Source: an uncultured Collinsella sp. (GTDB lineage Bacteria; Actinomycetota; Coriobacteriia; Coriobacteriales; Coriobacteriaceae). Taken from it: DNA of 64,000 bases. The stretch covers positions 48,000 through 111,999 of the forward strand of contig CATXKN010000008.1 in assembly GCA_958370785.1 (NCBI GenBank), given 5' to 3'. The notes under the pieces were generated by a model that was given only the letters and a program-made list of their open reading frames with translations, was not told the origin of the DNA and did not search any database. A program made the translations under genes and the position numbers. Positions 53,364 to 62,547 of this stretch are shown here, one piece after another (within the stretch, counting starts at the first letter, position 1; every line of letters begins with the position of its first letter).

Positions 53364-54242
53364 ATGACGCAAAACAGCGCCCGCACGGGCAAACTTTATG
53401 TGGTCGGTACGCCCATCGGTAACCTGGGCGACCTGTCTCCGCGCGTCGGCGAGGCATTTGCCGCCGCCGACGCCGTCTGCTGTGAGGACACGCGTGTGAC
53501 CTCAAAGTTGCTGATGCACCTAGGCATCTCCAAGCCGCTCGTTCGTTGCGACGAGAACGTGATCGCAAGTCGCGCAGCCGGCCTGGTCGACCGCTTGCTT
53601 GCGGGGGAGACCCTCGCCTTTGCCTCGGATGCCGGTATGCCGAGCGTGTCTGATCCCGGCCAGGCTTTGGTTGAGGCGGTGCGCGAGGCGGATGTGCCTG
53701 TCGAGGTTATTCCCGGCCCCTCTGCTTGCGTCACGGCGCTCGTATCGTCCGGTATTCCCTGCGAGCATTTCTTCTTCGAAGGCTTTTTGGGTCGCAAGCA
53801 CGGCGACCGCGTGCGCCGACTGCGGCGCCTTGCCGTCGTCCCCGGCGCGCTCATCTTCTACGAGTCTCCACATCGCATCGTCGCGACGCTCGAGGCCGTG
53901 GCCGAGGTCTTTCCCCAGCGCGATGTTGCCGTCTGCCGCGAGCTCACCAAACTGCACGAGGAAGTCTTGCGTGGATCCGCCGCCCAGCTAACCGAGGAGC
54001 TGCGCGCCCGTGGCGAGGTAAAGGGCGAGATCGCGCTGGTCATCGCGCCGCCGAGCGAGGATGAGGAGTCCGGCATCGTGCCGGTTGGAGCCGCAGCGGT
54101 AGACCCCGACGAAGCCCTGCGCGAGGACATCCGTGCCGCGCTCGAGGAGGGGGAGCCCGCCTCCGCGGTGGCAAAGCGCCTGTCGCAGAAGTACTCGCGC
54201 CGCAAGCGCGATGTCTATGCCATGGTGCTCGATATGCAATAG
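53364..54242 (+). CDS. rsmI: 16S rRNA (cytidine-1402-2'-O)-methyltransferase
   Basis: 292 residues: KLYVVGTPIGNLGDLSPR at the start, EDTRVTSKLL, SDAGMPSVSDPG and the GPSACVTALVSSG SAM site of the tetrapyrrole-methylase-like fold. It methylates C1402 of 16S rRNA. It follows the GH5-like gene by 6 bases and precedes metG. Confidence 0.96.
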   Translation: MTQNSARTGKLYVVGTPIGNLGDLSPRVGEAFAAADAVCCEDTRVTSKLLMHLGISKPLVRCDENVIASRAAGLVDRLLAGETLAFASDAGMPSVSDPGQALVEAVREADVPVEVIPGPSACVTALVSSGIPCEHFFFEGFLGRKHGDRVRRLRRLAVVPGALIFYESPHRIVATLEAVAEVFPQRDVAVCRELTKLHEEVLRGSAAQLTEELRARGEVKGEIALVIAPPSEDEESGIVPVGAAAVDPDEALREDIRAALEEGEPASAVAKRLSQKYSRRKRDVYAMVLDMQ

Positions 54243-54311
54243 ATGGAGGATATCCAGCCCTTGCGCTAGAATCATCCCCTGTATGCAACGTTTTTCTGGA
54301 GGACAAACCCC

Positions 54312-55913
54312 ATGGATCAAAGCAAGCCTTCGTTCTTTATCACGACGCCCATCTACTACGTCAACGCCGATCCGCACCTGGGCACGGCTTATTCCACCAT
54401 CATCGCCGACGTCCAGGCTCGCTATCGTCGCTCTGCCGGCTATAACGTCAAGTTCCTGACTGGCATGGACGAGCACGGCGAGAAGGTCGCCGAGGCTGCA
54501 GCCAAGCACAACATGACGCCGCAGGAGTGGACCGACAGTCAGGCTCCGCACTTCAAGGAGCTTTGGAGCAAGCTCGAGATCTCCAACGACGACTTCATTC
54601 GTACCACCGAGCCGCGCCAGCATCACGCCGTGCAGTATCTGTGGGAGCGCATGAAGGAGTCCGGCTACCTGTATAAGGGCAGCTATGACGGCTGGTACTG
54701 CGTGCCCGACGAGACCTACTTTACCGATACGCAGGTCCAGAAGGGTGACGAAGAGTACGGCAGCGTCGGCCAGCACCTGTGCCCCGATTGCCACCGTCCG
54801 CTCGAGCGTGTGCAGGAGGAGTCCTACTTCTTTAAGCTTTCCGCCTTCCAGGACAAGCTGCTCAAGCTCTATGACGAGCACCCCGACTTTGTCGAGCCTG
54901 CGTTCCGCATGAACGAGGTTCGCAGCTTTGTCGAAGGCGGCCTCAACGACCTTTCCGTGAGCCGTACGAGCTTTGACTGGGGTATCCAGGTTCCGTTTGA
55001 CGAGGGCCACGTGACTTACGTGTGGTTCGACGCGCTGCTCAACTATATGACGGCTGTCGGCTACGGCGTCGATACCGACGAGGCCCGTGCCGAGCTGGCC
55101 TATCGCTGGCCCGCGCAGTTCCACATCGTGGGCAAGGACATCATCCGCTTCCACTGCGTCATTTGGCCCGCCATGCTCATGGCCATCGGCGAGGCCCTGC
55201 CCGAGCACGTCTTTGCCCACGGCTTCCTGACCGTGCGCAATGCCGAGACCGGCAAGGCCGAGAAGATGTCCAAGAGCCGCGGTAACGCCATCGCTCCGCA
55301 GGACGTTATCGACATGCTGGGCGTCGAGGGCTATCGCTACTACTTTATGACCGACGTGGTGCCCGGCACCGACGGCGCCATCAGCTTCGAGCGCATGGAG
55401 CAGGTCTACAACGCCGACCTGGCCAACAGCTGGGGCAACCTTATCTCGCGTTCGCTCAACATGAGCGGCAAGTACTTTGACGGTTGCGCGCCCGCCAAGC
55501 CCGCATCGTTCGATGCGTTCGACAACCCGCTGGCAAAGATTGCCGATGGCCTGGTCGATCGCTACATGGCCAAGATGGACGTGCTCGATTACGGTGGAGC
55601 TAAGGACGAGGTCATGGAGCTCATCCATGCCGCCAACCACTACATCGAGGACTCCGAGCCTTGGGCGCTTGCCAAGGACGAGGCCAAGGCTGACGAGCTG
55701 GCGTTTGTGATCTACAATCTGCTCGAGGCCATCCGCATTGCCGCTCACCTGCTGATGCCGCTCATGCCCCAGACTTCTGCCGAGGCTCTGCGCCGCCTGT
55801 CCTGCGAGGACGAGGCCGCGAGCGACGACCTCAAGGGCATTTGCGCTTGGGGCCTGCTTGCCGGTGGTCAGCCCGTCGAGAAGGGCGAGCCGCTGTTCCC
55901 GCGTTTGGGCTAA
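54312..55913 (+). CDS. metG: Methionyl-tRNA synthetase
   Basis: 533 residues, the short form without a C-terminal tRNA-binding domain. HLGT is in YVNADPHLGTAYS, KMSKS in KAEKMSKSRGN, and a partial zinc knuckle CPDCHRP. Class Ia enzyme charging tRNA-Met in the cytoplasm. TGGAGGAC lies before the ATG. The cluster metG-rsmA-tatD is a variant of a common order. Confidence 0.97.
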   Translation: MDQSKPSFFITTPIYYVNADPHLGTAYSTIIADVQARYRRSAGYNVKFLTGMDEHGEKVAEAAAKHNMTPQEWTDSQAPHFKELWSKLEISNDDFIRTTEPRQHHAVQYLWERMKESGYLYKGSYDGWYCVPDETYFTDTQVQKGDEEYGSVGQHLCPDCHRPLERVQEESYFFKLSAFQDKLLKLYDEHPDFVEPAFRMNEVRSFVEGGLNDLSVSRTSFDWGIQVPFDEGHVTYVWFDALLNYMTAVGYGVDTDEARAELAYRWPAQFHIVGKDIIRFHCVIWPAMLMAIGEALPEHVFAHGFLTVRNAETGKAEKMSKSRGNAIAPQDVIDMLGVEGYRYYFMTDVVPGTDGAISFERMEQVYNADLANSWGNLISRSLNMSGKYFDGCAPAKPASFDAFDNPLAKIADGLVDRYMAKMDVLDYGGAKDEVMELIHAANHYIEDSEPWALAKDEAKADELAFVIYNLLEAIRIAAHLLMPLMPQTSAEALRRLSCEDEAASDDLKGICAWGLLAGGQPVEKGEPLFPRLG

Positions 55914-56020
55914 GCCGCTGCGCGCCATATCGGCAATTTGCTGTTTAGATGTAAGGGCATGGCCGCAACGGTCCATGCCCTTTTGCTTTACGATGCAGCC
56001 ACCATGTTAAGGAGGCAACC

Positions 56021-56881
56021 ATGACAACTTCGCCTTTGGCAAACCCCACGGCAACAAGGGAGCTGCTGGAGGAGTTTGGCCTTGCGACCAAGCATCGCCT
56101 GGGCCAGAACTTCCTGATCGACAACCATGTGATCGAACGTATCTGTGAGCTCGCTGAGCTTGCGGGCGATGAGCGCGTGCTCGAGGTCGGCCCGGGTTGC
56201 GGCACGCTGACGTTGGCACTGCTGCAGGAGGCGGCGTGCGTCACGTCGATCGAGGCAGATCCCGAGCTTGAGCCGGTGCTTGACGCCCATGCCGCCGACT
56301 ATGCCAACTTCCGCTTTATCATGGGCGATGCGCTCAAGGTGACGCCGGAGCAGATTGAGCAGGTCGCCGGTGGTGAACCCACGGTGCTTGTCGCGAATCT
56401 GCCCTATAACGTGGCGGCGACGATCATCCTTCAATTCTTCCAGACGATGCCCGCGCTTAAGCGCGCTGTCGTTATGGTGCAAAAGGAAGTTGCAGATCGT
56501 ATTGCCGCAACGCCGGGCAACAAGACCTATGGCGGCTACACGGCAAAGCTCGGCCTGTATGCGCAGGTGACGGGGCGCTTTGAGGTGCCGCCGCGCTGCT
56601 TTATGCCGGCACCGCATGTGGATTCTGCCGTGGTGCGCATCGACCGTGTTGACGGCGTGGTGCCCGAGGGGCTCGATCGCGAGTTTGTGGCCCGCGTGAT
56701 TGACGCTGCATTTGCTCAGCGTCGCAAGACCATCCGCAATTCCATGAGCGCCAACGGCTTTGCCAAGGACGCGCTCGACGCCGCCTTTGAGGCCTGCGGT
56801 ATCGCACTTACCACGCGCGCCGAGACGCTCGACGTCGCTGCCTTTGTCCGCTTGGCTCAGGAGCTTTCCCATGACGCCTAA
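56021..56881 (+). CDS. rsmA: 16S rRNA dimethyladenosine transferase
   Basis: 286 residues: HRLGQNFLIDNHV, the SAM motif VLEVGPGCGTLT and catalytic NLPYNVAATI. It dimethylates A1518 and A1519 in the 30S subunit. AAGGAGGC precedes the ATG; the last 11 bases overlap tatD. Confidence 0.96.
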   Translation: MTTSPLANPTATRELLEEFGLATKHRLGQNFLIDNHVIERICELAELAGDERVLEVGPGCGTLTLALLQEAACVTSIEADPELEPVLDAHAADYANFRFIMGDALKVTPEQIEQVAGGEPTVLVANLPYNVAATIILQFFQTMPALKRAVVMVQKEVADRIAATPGNKTYGGYTAKLGLYAQVTGRFEVPPRCFMPAPHVDSAVVRIDRVDGVVPEGLDREFVARVIDAAFAQRRKTIRNSMSANGFAKDALDAAFEACGIALTTRAETLDVAAFVRLAQELSHDA

Positions 56882-57788
56882 TGTCGAACGCGTGATGTTT
56901 ACCAAAAAGAAGAAAACGGTGGCCTGCCCGGTGCCGCTGGCGCCGCTTGCCGATACGCATGCGCACCTGCTCTCATTTTGGAGCAAGGAAGTGCCCGAGA
57001 CGCTCGTGCGCGCCAAAGCCGCGGGCATCGACTTGTTGGTGACGGTCTTCGACCCCATCGCCGACAAACGCAGCGTGACGGACTATAGTGACTGGCTGGT
57101 GCGCGAGATCCTGCCGATTCGGAACATTCCGCAGGTCAAGTACCTCGTCGGTGTGCATCCGTATGGCGCGCCCGACTACACCGATAACATCCATGCCCAG
57201 ATTGTGACTGCGCTCGATGATCCCCTATGCGTTGGTATTGGCGAGATCGGTTTGGACTACCACATGGATTACGACGACGATATTGCGCCGGCGCCCCACG
57301 ACGTGCAGATCGACTGTATGGCGTGCCAACTCGAGGTTGCCGTACGCCGCAATGTGCCGGTAGAGCTGCATCTGCGTCATGAGGACACGGACGAGGAGCG
57401 CACCTCGCATGTGGACGCCTACAACGTGTTGCGCGAGGTCGGCGTGCCCCAGGCCGGTTGCGTACTGCACTGCTTTGGCGAGGACCGAGCCACGATGGAG
57501 CGCTTTGTGGATTTGGGTTGTTACATCGCCTATGGCGGCGCGGCTACCTTTAAGCGCAACGACGAGGTGCGCGAGGCATTCGCGGCAACACCGCTCGACC
57601 GTATTTTGTTCGAGACGGATTGTCCCTATATGGCGCCGGAGCCCATTCGCGGTCTTGAGTGCGAGCCTGCAATGATTTCCATCACAGCAAACGCGCTGGT
57701 CAACGACCGCGTCGATCGTACCGGCGAGGACGCCGAAGCAATCGCCCGAGCCGCCTGGGAAAATGCCTGCAAACTTTTTCAAAAATAG
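56871..57788 (+). CDS. tatD: TatD-family metal-dependent deoxyribonuclease
   Basis: 305 residues with the TatD metal site: LADTHAHL, GEIGLDYH, ELHLRHED, LHCFGE and ETDCPYMAPEP. TatD proteins act as 3'-5' exonucleases in DNA repair. A Lys-rich N-terminal segment precedes the domain. ATG 56871 lies within rsmA with AGGAGC upstream, so translation is coupled. Confidence 0.93.
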   Translation: MTPNVERVMFTKKKKTVACPVPLAPLADTHAHLLSFWSKEVPETLVRAKAAGIDLLVTVFDPIADKRSVTDYSDWLVREILPIRNIPQVKYLVGVHPYGAPDYTDNIHAQIVTALDDPLCVGIGEIGLDYHMDYDDDIAPAPHDVQIDCMACQLEVAVRRNVPVELHLRHEDTDEERTSHVDAYNVLREVGVPQAGCVLHCFGEDRATMERFVDLGCYIAYGGAATFKRNDEVREAFAATPLDRILFETDCPYMAPEPIRGLECEPAMISITANALVNDRVDRTGEDAEAIARAAWENACKLFQK

Positions 57789-57791
57789 TTC

Positions 57792-57820
57792 TTGCGTTCG
57801 CGGTGGCGCTCCGTTATTCT
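57792..57820 (+). promoter_or_regulatory. Promoter of tRNA-Leu
   Basis: TTGCGT - 17 bases - TATTCT, 11 bases before the tRNA. Confidence 0.75.
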
Positions 57821-57831
57821 AATTCCTGCAC

Positions 57832-57918
57832 GCGGGCGTGGCGGAATTGGCAGACGCGTACGGTTCAGGTCCGTATGGGGGCAACCCCATGAAGGTTCAA
57901 GTCCTTTCGCCCGCACCA
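57832..57918 (+). tRNA. tRNA-Leu (anticodon CAG)
   Basis: 87 bases with CCA: acceptor GCGGGCG / CGCCCGC, anticodon CAG in the loop TTCAGGT, a long variable arm, T arm AGGTTCAAGTCCT, discriminator A and encoded CCA (57916-57918). Confidence 0.95.
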
Positions 57919-57929
57919 TTAAATGAAAG

Positions 57930-57954
57930 AGCTCCCAGCAATGGGAGCTTTTTT
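57930..57954 (+). terminator. Terminator of tRNA-Leu
   Basis: AGCTCCCA-gcaa-TGGGAGCT with six T residues. Confidence 0.93.
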
Positions 57955-57957
57955 GTT

Positions 57958-58055
57958 ATGGGCCCATCGCGGGGACTTGAACCTGCGAAGGAGCGAGCGT
58001 CAAGAAAACGCGGAGCGTTTTTAGCGAGCTAGCGAGGACGCCGGCAGGCTGTATT
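57958..58055 (+). repeat. tRNA-tail element at tRNA-Leu (no 3' copy)
   Basis: It carries an inverted T-arm specific for this tRNA (GGACTTGAACCT; the tRNA has AGGTTCAAGTCC), then the shared hairpin AAAACGCGGAGCGTTTTT (58005-58022) and GCCGGCAGGC, as in the tRNA-Arg elements. The second direct copy of the tRNA 3' end is missing, so this one is truncated. Confidence 0.82.
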
Positions 58056-58092
58056 TACGGATCCAATGCCAATATTTCGTATGGCTGTAACC

Positions 58093-58317
58093 CCAGTGGG
58101 CAAAAAACATCAAATATGAGTACTGTCACAAGAATAGTTGCATTTCTAAAGCTCATTATTCTGAAACTTACGCAACAGATGCACGTTAATTTGACTCTAG
58201 TTTGAGGCAAAACAGGTCAATTTGGAAGGATTTCGGGTTCGATAGGGCGTTTTTGCGTCAAAAATGCTGCTACTAAATTGGTGACAGTACTCATATTTGG
58301 CCTTTTTTGCCCACGGG
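58093..58317. mobile_element. 225-base MITE-like element
   Basis: Terminal inverted repeats of 37 bases (58093-58129 and 58281-58317) differ at only a few positions; their inner ends are AAATATGAGTACTGTCAC. The AT-rich 150-base centre has no gene. It resembles a miniature transposable element; no transposase is in the window. Confidence 0.85.
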
Positions 58318-58391
58318 TCCTCTTGTTGGTGTCACATAGCTGCTTCGTGCGGGTATCCTAGTCCCAACGTGTGCTTATCAGAGGAGAAACC

Positions 58392-59330
58392 ATGCTGTTG
58401 TCCGGTATCATCGCTGCCCTTACGAGCTTTCTACTTCCCATCATTATTTTGTTGCTACTGCTCCCCAACGCCTGCTATGTCGTTGAGCAGCAGCATGCTG
58501 TGATCATCGAGCGCTTGGGCAAGTTCAACCGCATCGTCAACGCGGGCTTCCACATGAAGGTGCCCGTGATCGACCGCAAGGCCGCCACGGTGAGTCTGCG
58601 CACCATGAAAAACGGTTTTGGCATCGACGTTAAGACCCAGGACAACGTGACCATCGGCCTTGAGGTCTCTGCTCAGTACCACGTAAGCTATGACATGGGC
58701 GCCGGCCCGGCAGATTCGGGCATCTACAAGAGCTACTACATGCTGCAGGAGCCCGTCGACCAAATGCGTGACTTCATCACCGATGCCCTGCGCTCTTCCA
58801 TCCCCGTCTACACGCTCGATGAGGTCTTTGCCAAAAAAGACGATATCGCCAAGGACGTCAACGCCACCGTGTCCGAGCAGATGGCCGCCTACGGCTTCAC
58901 CCTCGTGTCGACACTTATCACCAAGATCGCGCTGCCGACCGAGGTCGAGAACTCCATGAACGACATCAACGCCGCCCAGCGAAAGCGCGCCGCTGCGCAG
59001 GAGCTCGCCGAGGCTGATCGCATCAAGCGCGTCACCGAGGCGACCGCCGAGGCCGAGGCGATGGAAAAGGCGGGCGAGGGCATCGCCAACCAGCGCAAGG
59101 CCATTGCGCTGGGCATCAAAGATTCGCTCGAGATCATCCAGGAGACGGGCGTCGGCAACGATGAGGCCAACCAGCTGTTCATGTTTACGCAGTGGTCCGA
59201 GATGATGACGGAGTTCGCTCGCACGGGCAAAACCTCGACGGTCGTGCTGCCGAGCGATTTCTCGCAGTCGGCCTCGATGTTCGAGCAGATGCTGGCTGCC
59301 GGTAAGGTTCAGAACGAGTCAAAGGAGTAG
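58392..59330 (+). CDS. SPFH/band 7 domain membrane protein (stomatin-like)
   Basis: 312 residues. An N-terminal hydrophobic helix (LTSFLLPIIILLLLLPNA) anchors the protein. The SPFH domain follows (QQHAVIIERLGKFNRIVNAGFH ... FITDALRSSI), then a charged helix rich in Ala/Glu/Lys (AQRKRAAAQELAEADRIKRV). Such proteins form membrane microdomain scaffolds. GAGGAGAAACC precedes ATG 58392. rlmH follows after 6 bases. Confidence 0.88.
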   Translation: MLLSGIIAALTSFLLPIIILLLLLPNACYVVEQQHAVIIERLGKFNRIVNAGFHMKVPVIDRKAATVSLRTMKNGFGIDVKTQDNVTIGLEVSAQYHVSYDMGAGPADSGIYKSYYMLQEPVDQMRDFITDALRSSIPVYTLDEVFAKKDDIAKDVNATVSEQMAAYGFTLVSTLITKIALPTEVENSMNDINAAQRKRAAAQELAEADRIKRVTEATAEAEAMEKAGEGIANQRKAIALGIKDSLEIIQETGVGNDEANQLFMFTQWSEMMTEFARTGKTSTVVLPSDFSQSASMFEQMLAAGKVQNESKE

Positions 59331-59336
59331 ACACGC

Positions 59337-59807
59337 GTGAAATACACCGTCGTTTGTGTCGGCAAGCTTAAAGAGCGCTTTTGGAAGGACGCGTGCGCCG
59401 AATACACCAAACGCCTAGGCGCCTATGCCAAGGTAGATATGCGCGAGGTTGCCGATATCGATCCGGCCAAGGCGGGCGGTGTGGATGCCGCGCGCGACAA
59501 GGAGGGGGCAGCGATTCTTGCCGCTCTGCCGCCTCGAGCACATGTGATTCTGCTGGCCATTGAGGGCAAGGAGCGTTCGAGCGAGGAGCTTTCGACCCGT
59601 CTCGATGACCTCATGCTGCGAGGCAACAGCGACATCGCTTTTGTAATCGGCGGATCGGACGGCGTGAGCGATGCCGTACGCGCCCGTGCCGACGAGATGC
59701 TCAGTTTTGGACGCATTACCTTGCCGCATAACCTGGCGCGCGTGGTGCTGCTGGAACAGATCTACCGCGCCTGCAAGATTAGCCGTGGCGAGCCGTATCA
59801 CAAGTAG
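59337..59807 (+). CDS. rlmH: 23S rRNA (pseudouridine-1915-N3)-methyltransferase
   Basis: 156 residues, the normal size. VVCVGKLKERFWKDACAEY is at the start; the SPOUT knot shows LLAIEGKERSSEE, FVIGGSDGV and ITLPHNLARVVLLEQIYRA, ending in PYHK. It starts with GTG 59337. Confidence 0.96.
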   Translation: MKYTVVCVGKLKERFWKDACAEYTKRLGAYAKVDMREVADIDPAKAGGVDAARDKEGAAILAALPPRAHVILLAIEGKERSSEELSTRLDDLMLRGNSDIAFVIGGSDGVSDAVRARADEMLSFGRITLPHNLARVVLLEQIYRACKISRGEPYHK

Positions 59808-59880
59808 GTCGGCAATACGAAACAATGGCGTGGGACAATGACTTTCGTTTTGAGGAACGCATCTGAGAGGACTGTGTGAT

Positions 59881-60651
59881 ATGAAGATCGGATTTGTCGG
59901 CTTTGGCAATATGGCGAGCGCTATGGCCGATGGCTGGATTGCCGTCGGCGTGGCCGCGGGCGACATGTGCGCCTGCGCAGGCCGCTACGATGCTCTGGTT
60001 GAGCGTTGCGAGACGCGGGGCATGGCTGCCTGCCACGATGCGGCGGAGGTTGTTGCCGCGTCCGATATCGTGGTTGCGGCGGTCAAGCCGTACATGATCG
60101 AGAAGGTCTTCGCTCCACTCAAGGACGCGCTTGCCGACAAGGTCGTCCTTTCGGTCGCCTGGACCTGGGATAGTGCCAAGTGGGAACAGGTCCTGCCAGG
60201 TGTCGCTCATATCTCGACGGTGCCCAACACGCCGGTTTCGGTGGACGAGGGCGTTATCGCCTGCGAGAAGGCTTCCACGCTTAGCGATGAGCAGCGTGCC
60301 ACGGTGCTCGATCTGCTCGGAAAGCTTGGCACGGTGGTCGAGCTCGATTCGAGCCTGCTGTTTGTGGGCGGTACCGTGGGCGGTTGCGCCCCGGCGTTTG
60401 TCGCCATGGCGATCGAGGCTCTGGGCGATGCGGCTGTCAAACACGGTATTCCGCGCGCCGATGCCTATCGCATTGTGAGCCAGATGGTGCTGGGTACGGC
60501 AAAGCTGCAGCTTGCAACCGGCCAGCATCCCGCAGCGATGAAGGATGCCGTGTGCTCGCCCGGCGGTGCTACCATCAAGGGCGTCGTCGCGCTCGAGGAC
60601 GCCGGCATGCGCAGCGCCCTCGTCAAGGCCATCGACGCTACTCTCCAGTAA
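59881..60651 (+). CDS. proC: Pyrroline-5-carboxylate reductase
   Basis: 256 residues. The NAD(P) Rossmann motif GFVGFGNMASAM is at the N-terminus, with AVKPYMIEKV and the C-terminal GAAPAF-type region (GCAPAFVAMAIEAL) and SPGGATIKGV. It makes proline from P5C. ATG 59881 follows GAGAGGAC. No other proline genes are nearby. Confidence 0.93.
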   Translation: MKIGFVGFGNMASAMADGWIAVGVAAGDMCACAGRYDALVERCETRGMAACHDAAEVVAASDIVVAAVKPYMIEKVFAPLKDALADKVVLSVAWTWDSAKWEQVLPGVAHISTVPNTPVSVDEGVIACEKASTLSDEQRATVLDLLGKLGTVVELDSSLLFVGGTVGGCAPAFVAMAIEALGDAAVKHGIPRADAYRIVSQMVLGTAKLQLATGQHPAAMKDAVCSPGGATIKGVVALEDAGMRSALVKAIDATLQ

Positions 60652-60663
60652 AACCTTCCATTT

Positions 60664-60797
60664 AGGGACAGATTTATTTTGCAGGGTTTTCCTGCGGTTT
60701 TGTACCTTGAGCAAAAAGCGCCCCGCAACTGGCTCAATTCCAGTTGCGGGGCGCTTGCGTTTGCCCAGATAAAACCGACCAAAATAAACCTGTCCCT
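60664..60797. repeat. 134-base palindromic repeat, ends AGGGACAG
   Basis: Outer inverted repeats AGGGACAG-TTTATTTTG face each other. The core is a perfect 17-base stem (60716-60732 with 60740-60756, AAGCGCCCCGCAACTGG). The right arm is the sequence repeated at 877-922. The core can act as a terminator for proC and for the opposite small gene. Confidence 0.82.
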
Positions 60798-60807
60798 TTT
60801 TGGCAGG

Positions 60808-60981
60808 TTAGTCCCAGAAGCCGTCTTCCTCATCCTCGGACTTGGGGCCGCGGTCGACATACATCTTATGGGTGCGCTTCTCCATCACAAAGGCAAGAAT
60901 CGCAAATAGCAGGATGCCACCGGCGAAAAGGATGGCAAAACCGGTGCGGGTGCCAAACAAAAAGGAAAAAACTGCGTCCAT
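60808..60981 (-). CDS. Small membrane protein, 57 residues
   Basis: ATG 60981 with AAGAAGGCACC upstream gives 57 residues: one membrane helix (TGFAILFAGGILLFAILAFVM), a basic stretch (EKRTHKMYVDR) and an acidic tail (SEDEEDGFWD). The ribosome site and charge pattern support a real gene. It lies divergent from serS; its stop abuts the palindromic repeat. Function unknown. Confidence 0.6.
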   Translation of the reverse strand: MDAVFSFLFGTRTGFAILFAGGILLFAILAFVMEKRTHKMYVDRGPKSEDEEDGFWD

Positions 60982-61092
60982 TGGGTGCCTTCTTGCGTAG
61001 TTGAGTTGGGTCGTAAACGCTCATAAGTATATACTTGCCCATACATGTACAAGGTTGCAACCTAAATGGAATGTATATCGCCGGAGGATCTA

Positions 61093-62376
61093 ATGCTTGA
61101 TATCAAGTTTGTTCGCGAGAACCCCGATGCCATCGATACCGCTATGGCTAACCGCCAGACGTCTTGGGATCGCGAGAAGTTCTTTGAGCTCGACGACGAG
61201 CGTCGTGCCGTCATCACCGAGGTCGAGGAGCTCCAGGCCACGCGCAACGCCGAGTCCAAGAAGATTGGCGCCCTGATGAAGGAGGGCAAGAAGGACGAGG
61301 CCGAGGTCGCCAAGGAGGCCGTGCGCGCCGTCAACGAGAAGATCGACGGTCTGGCCGAGCGCCGCACCGCTCTCGAGCAGGAGCAGTACGACTTCATGGC
61401 TCACCTGCCCAACATCCCTTGCGAGGCCACGCCGTACGGCAAGGATGAGGACGAGAACATCGAGCGCCGTCGTTGGGGCACCCCGCGCGAGTTCGACTTC
61501 GACTTTAAGCCGCACTGGGATCTGGGCACCGACCTCGACATCCTCGACTTCGAGCGCGGCAACAAGCTCTCCGGCAGCCGCTTCACCGTTCTCGGTGGCG
61601 CCGGCGCCCGTCTTGAGCGCGCCCTCATCAACTTCTTCCTCGACACGCACACCAGCCGTGGTTTTAAGGAGTGGTGGCCGCCCATCGTCGTCAAGCGCCA
61701 GACCATGTTTGGCACGGGTCAGCTGCCCAAGTTCGAGGACGACGCCTATCACGTCTCGGGCGATAACTTCCTGATTCCTACCGCCGAGGTCGTGCTTACC
61801 AACCTGCATGCCGGCGAGGTTCTCGACGCCGACACCCTGCCGCGCCGCTACACCGCCTTCACCCCCTGCTTCCGCGAGGAGGCCGGTTCCGCCGGTCGCG
61901 ACACCCGCGGCATCATTCGCCAGCACGAGTTCGACAAAGTCGAAATGGTCAAGTTTGCCAAGCCGGAGGAGTCCGACGAGGAGCTCGAGAGCATGACCGC
62001 CGAGGCCGAGTACCTGCTGCAGCAGCTGGGCCTGCCGTATCGCGTGATTAGCCTGTGCACCGGCGACCTGGGCTTCTCTGCCCGTCAGACCTACGACATC
62101 GAGGTTTGGCTGCCGAGCTACAACGCCTACAAGGAGATCAGCTCCTGCTCCAATTGCGGCGACTTCCAGGCCCGTCGTGCCAACATCAAGTATCGCGACC
62201 CCGAGAACTTCAAGGGTTCGCGCTACCTGCACACCCTTAACGGTTCCGGCCTGCCGGCTGGTCGCACCATGGCTGCCATTCTGGAGAACTACCAGAACGC
62301 CGACGGCACCATCACGATCCCCGAGGTTCTGCGTCCCTACATGGGCGGTCTCGAGAAGATCGAGCCGGTCGCGTAA
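61093..62376 (+). CDS. serS: Seryl-tRNA synthetase
   Basis: 427 residues. An N-terminal long coiled coil (about 30-105, ERRAVITEVEEL onward) precedes the class II core with TFGTGQLPKF-like (MFGTGQLPKF), FREEAGSAGRDTRGIIRQHEF and LNGSGLPAGRTMAAILENYQ. GGAGG precedes ATG 61093; an in-frame upstream ATG at 61066 has none. No T-box is seen. Confidence 0.97.
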   Translation: MLDIKFVRENPDAIDTAMANRQTSWDREKFFELDDERRAVITEVEELQATRNAESKKIGALMKEGKKDEAEVAKEAVRAVNEKIDGLAERRTALEQEQYDFMAHLPNIPCEATPYGKDEDENIERRRWGTPREFDFDFKPHWDLGTDLDILDFERGNKLSGSRFTVLGGAGARLERALINFFLDTHTSRGFKEWWPPIVVKRQTMFGTGQLPKFEDDAYHVSGDNFLIPTAEVVLTNLHAGEVLDADTLPRRYTAFTPCFREEAGSAGRDTRGIIRQHEFDKVEMVKFAKPEESDEELESMTAEAEYLLQQLGLPYRVISLCTGDLGFSARQTYDIEVWLPSYNAYKEISSCSNCGDFQARRANIKYRDPENFKGSRYLHTLNGSGLPAGRTMAAILENYQNADGTITIPEVLRPYMGGLEKIEPVA

Positions 62377-62399
62377 ACTAGCTGCATAGGCGATTTGCG

Positions 62400-62428
62400 A
62401 GGGCGCTCCTTTTTGGGGCGCCCTTTTT
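62400..62428 (+). terminator. Terminator of serS
   Basis: AGGGCGC / GCGCCCT stem, 11-base loop, five T residues. Confidence 0.82.
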
Positions 62429-62547
62429 GTGTACGGCTATACCATGCCGTGCGGACAGCTCGATAGAAAACACACGAACGGATGTTCTGTATACATGCAT
62501 CTACCTGCTATGATTTTGCCAACTAAGAGCAAGAGAAAGGGGATGTG

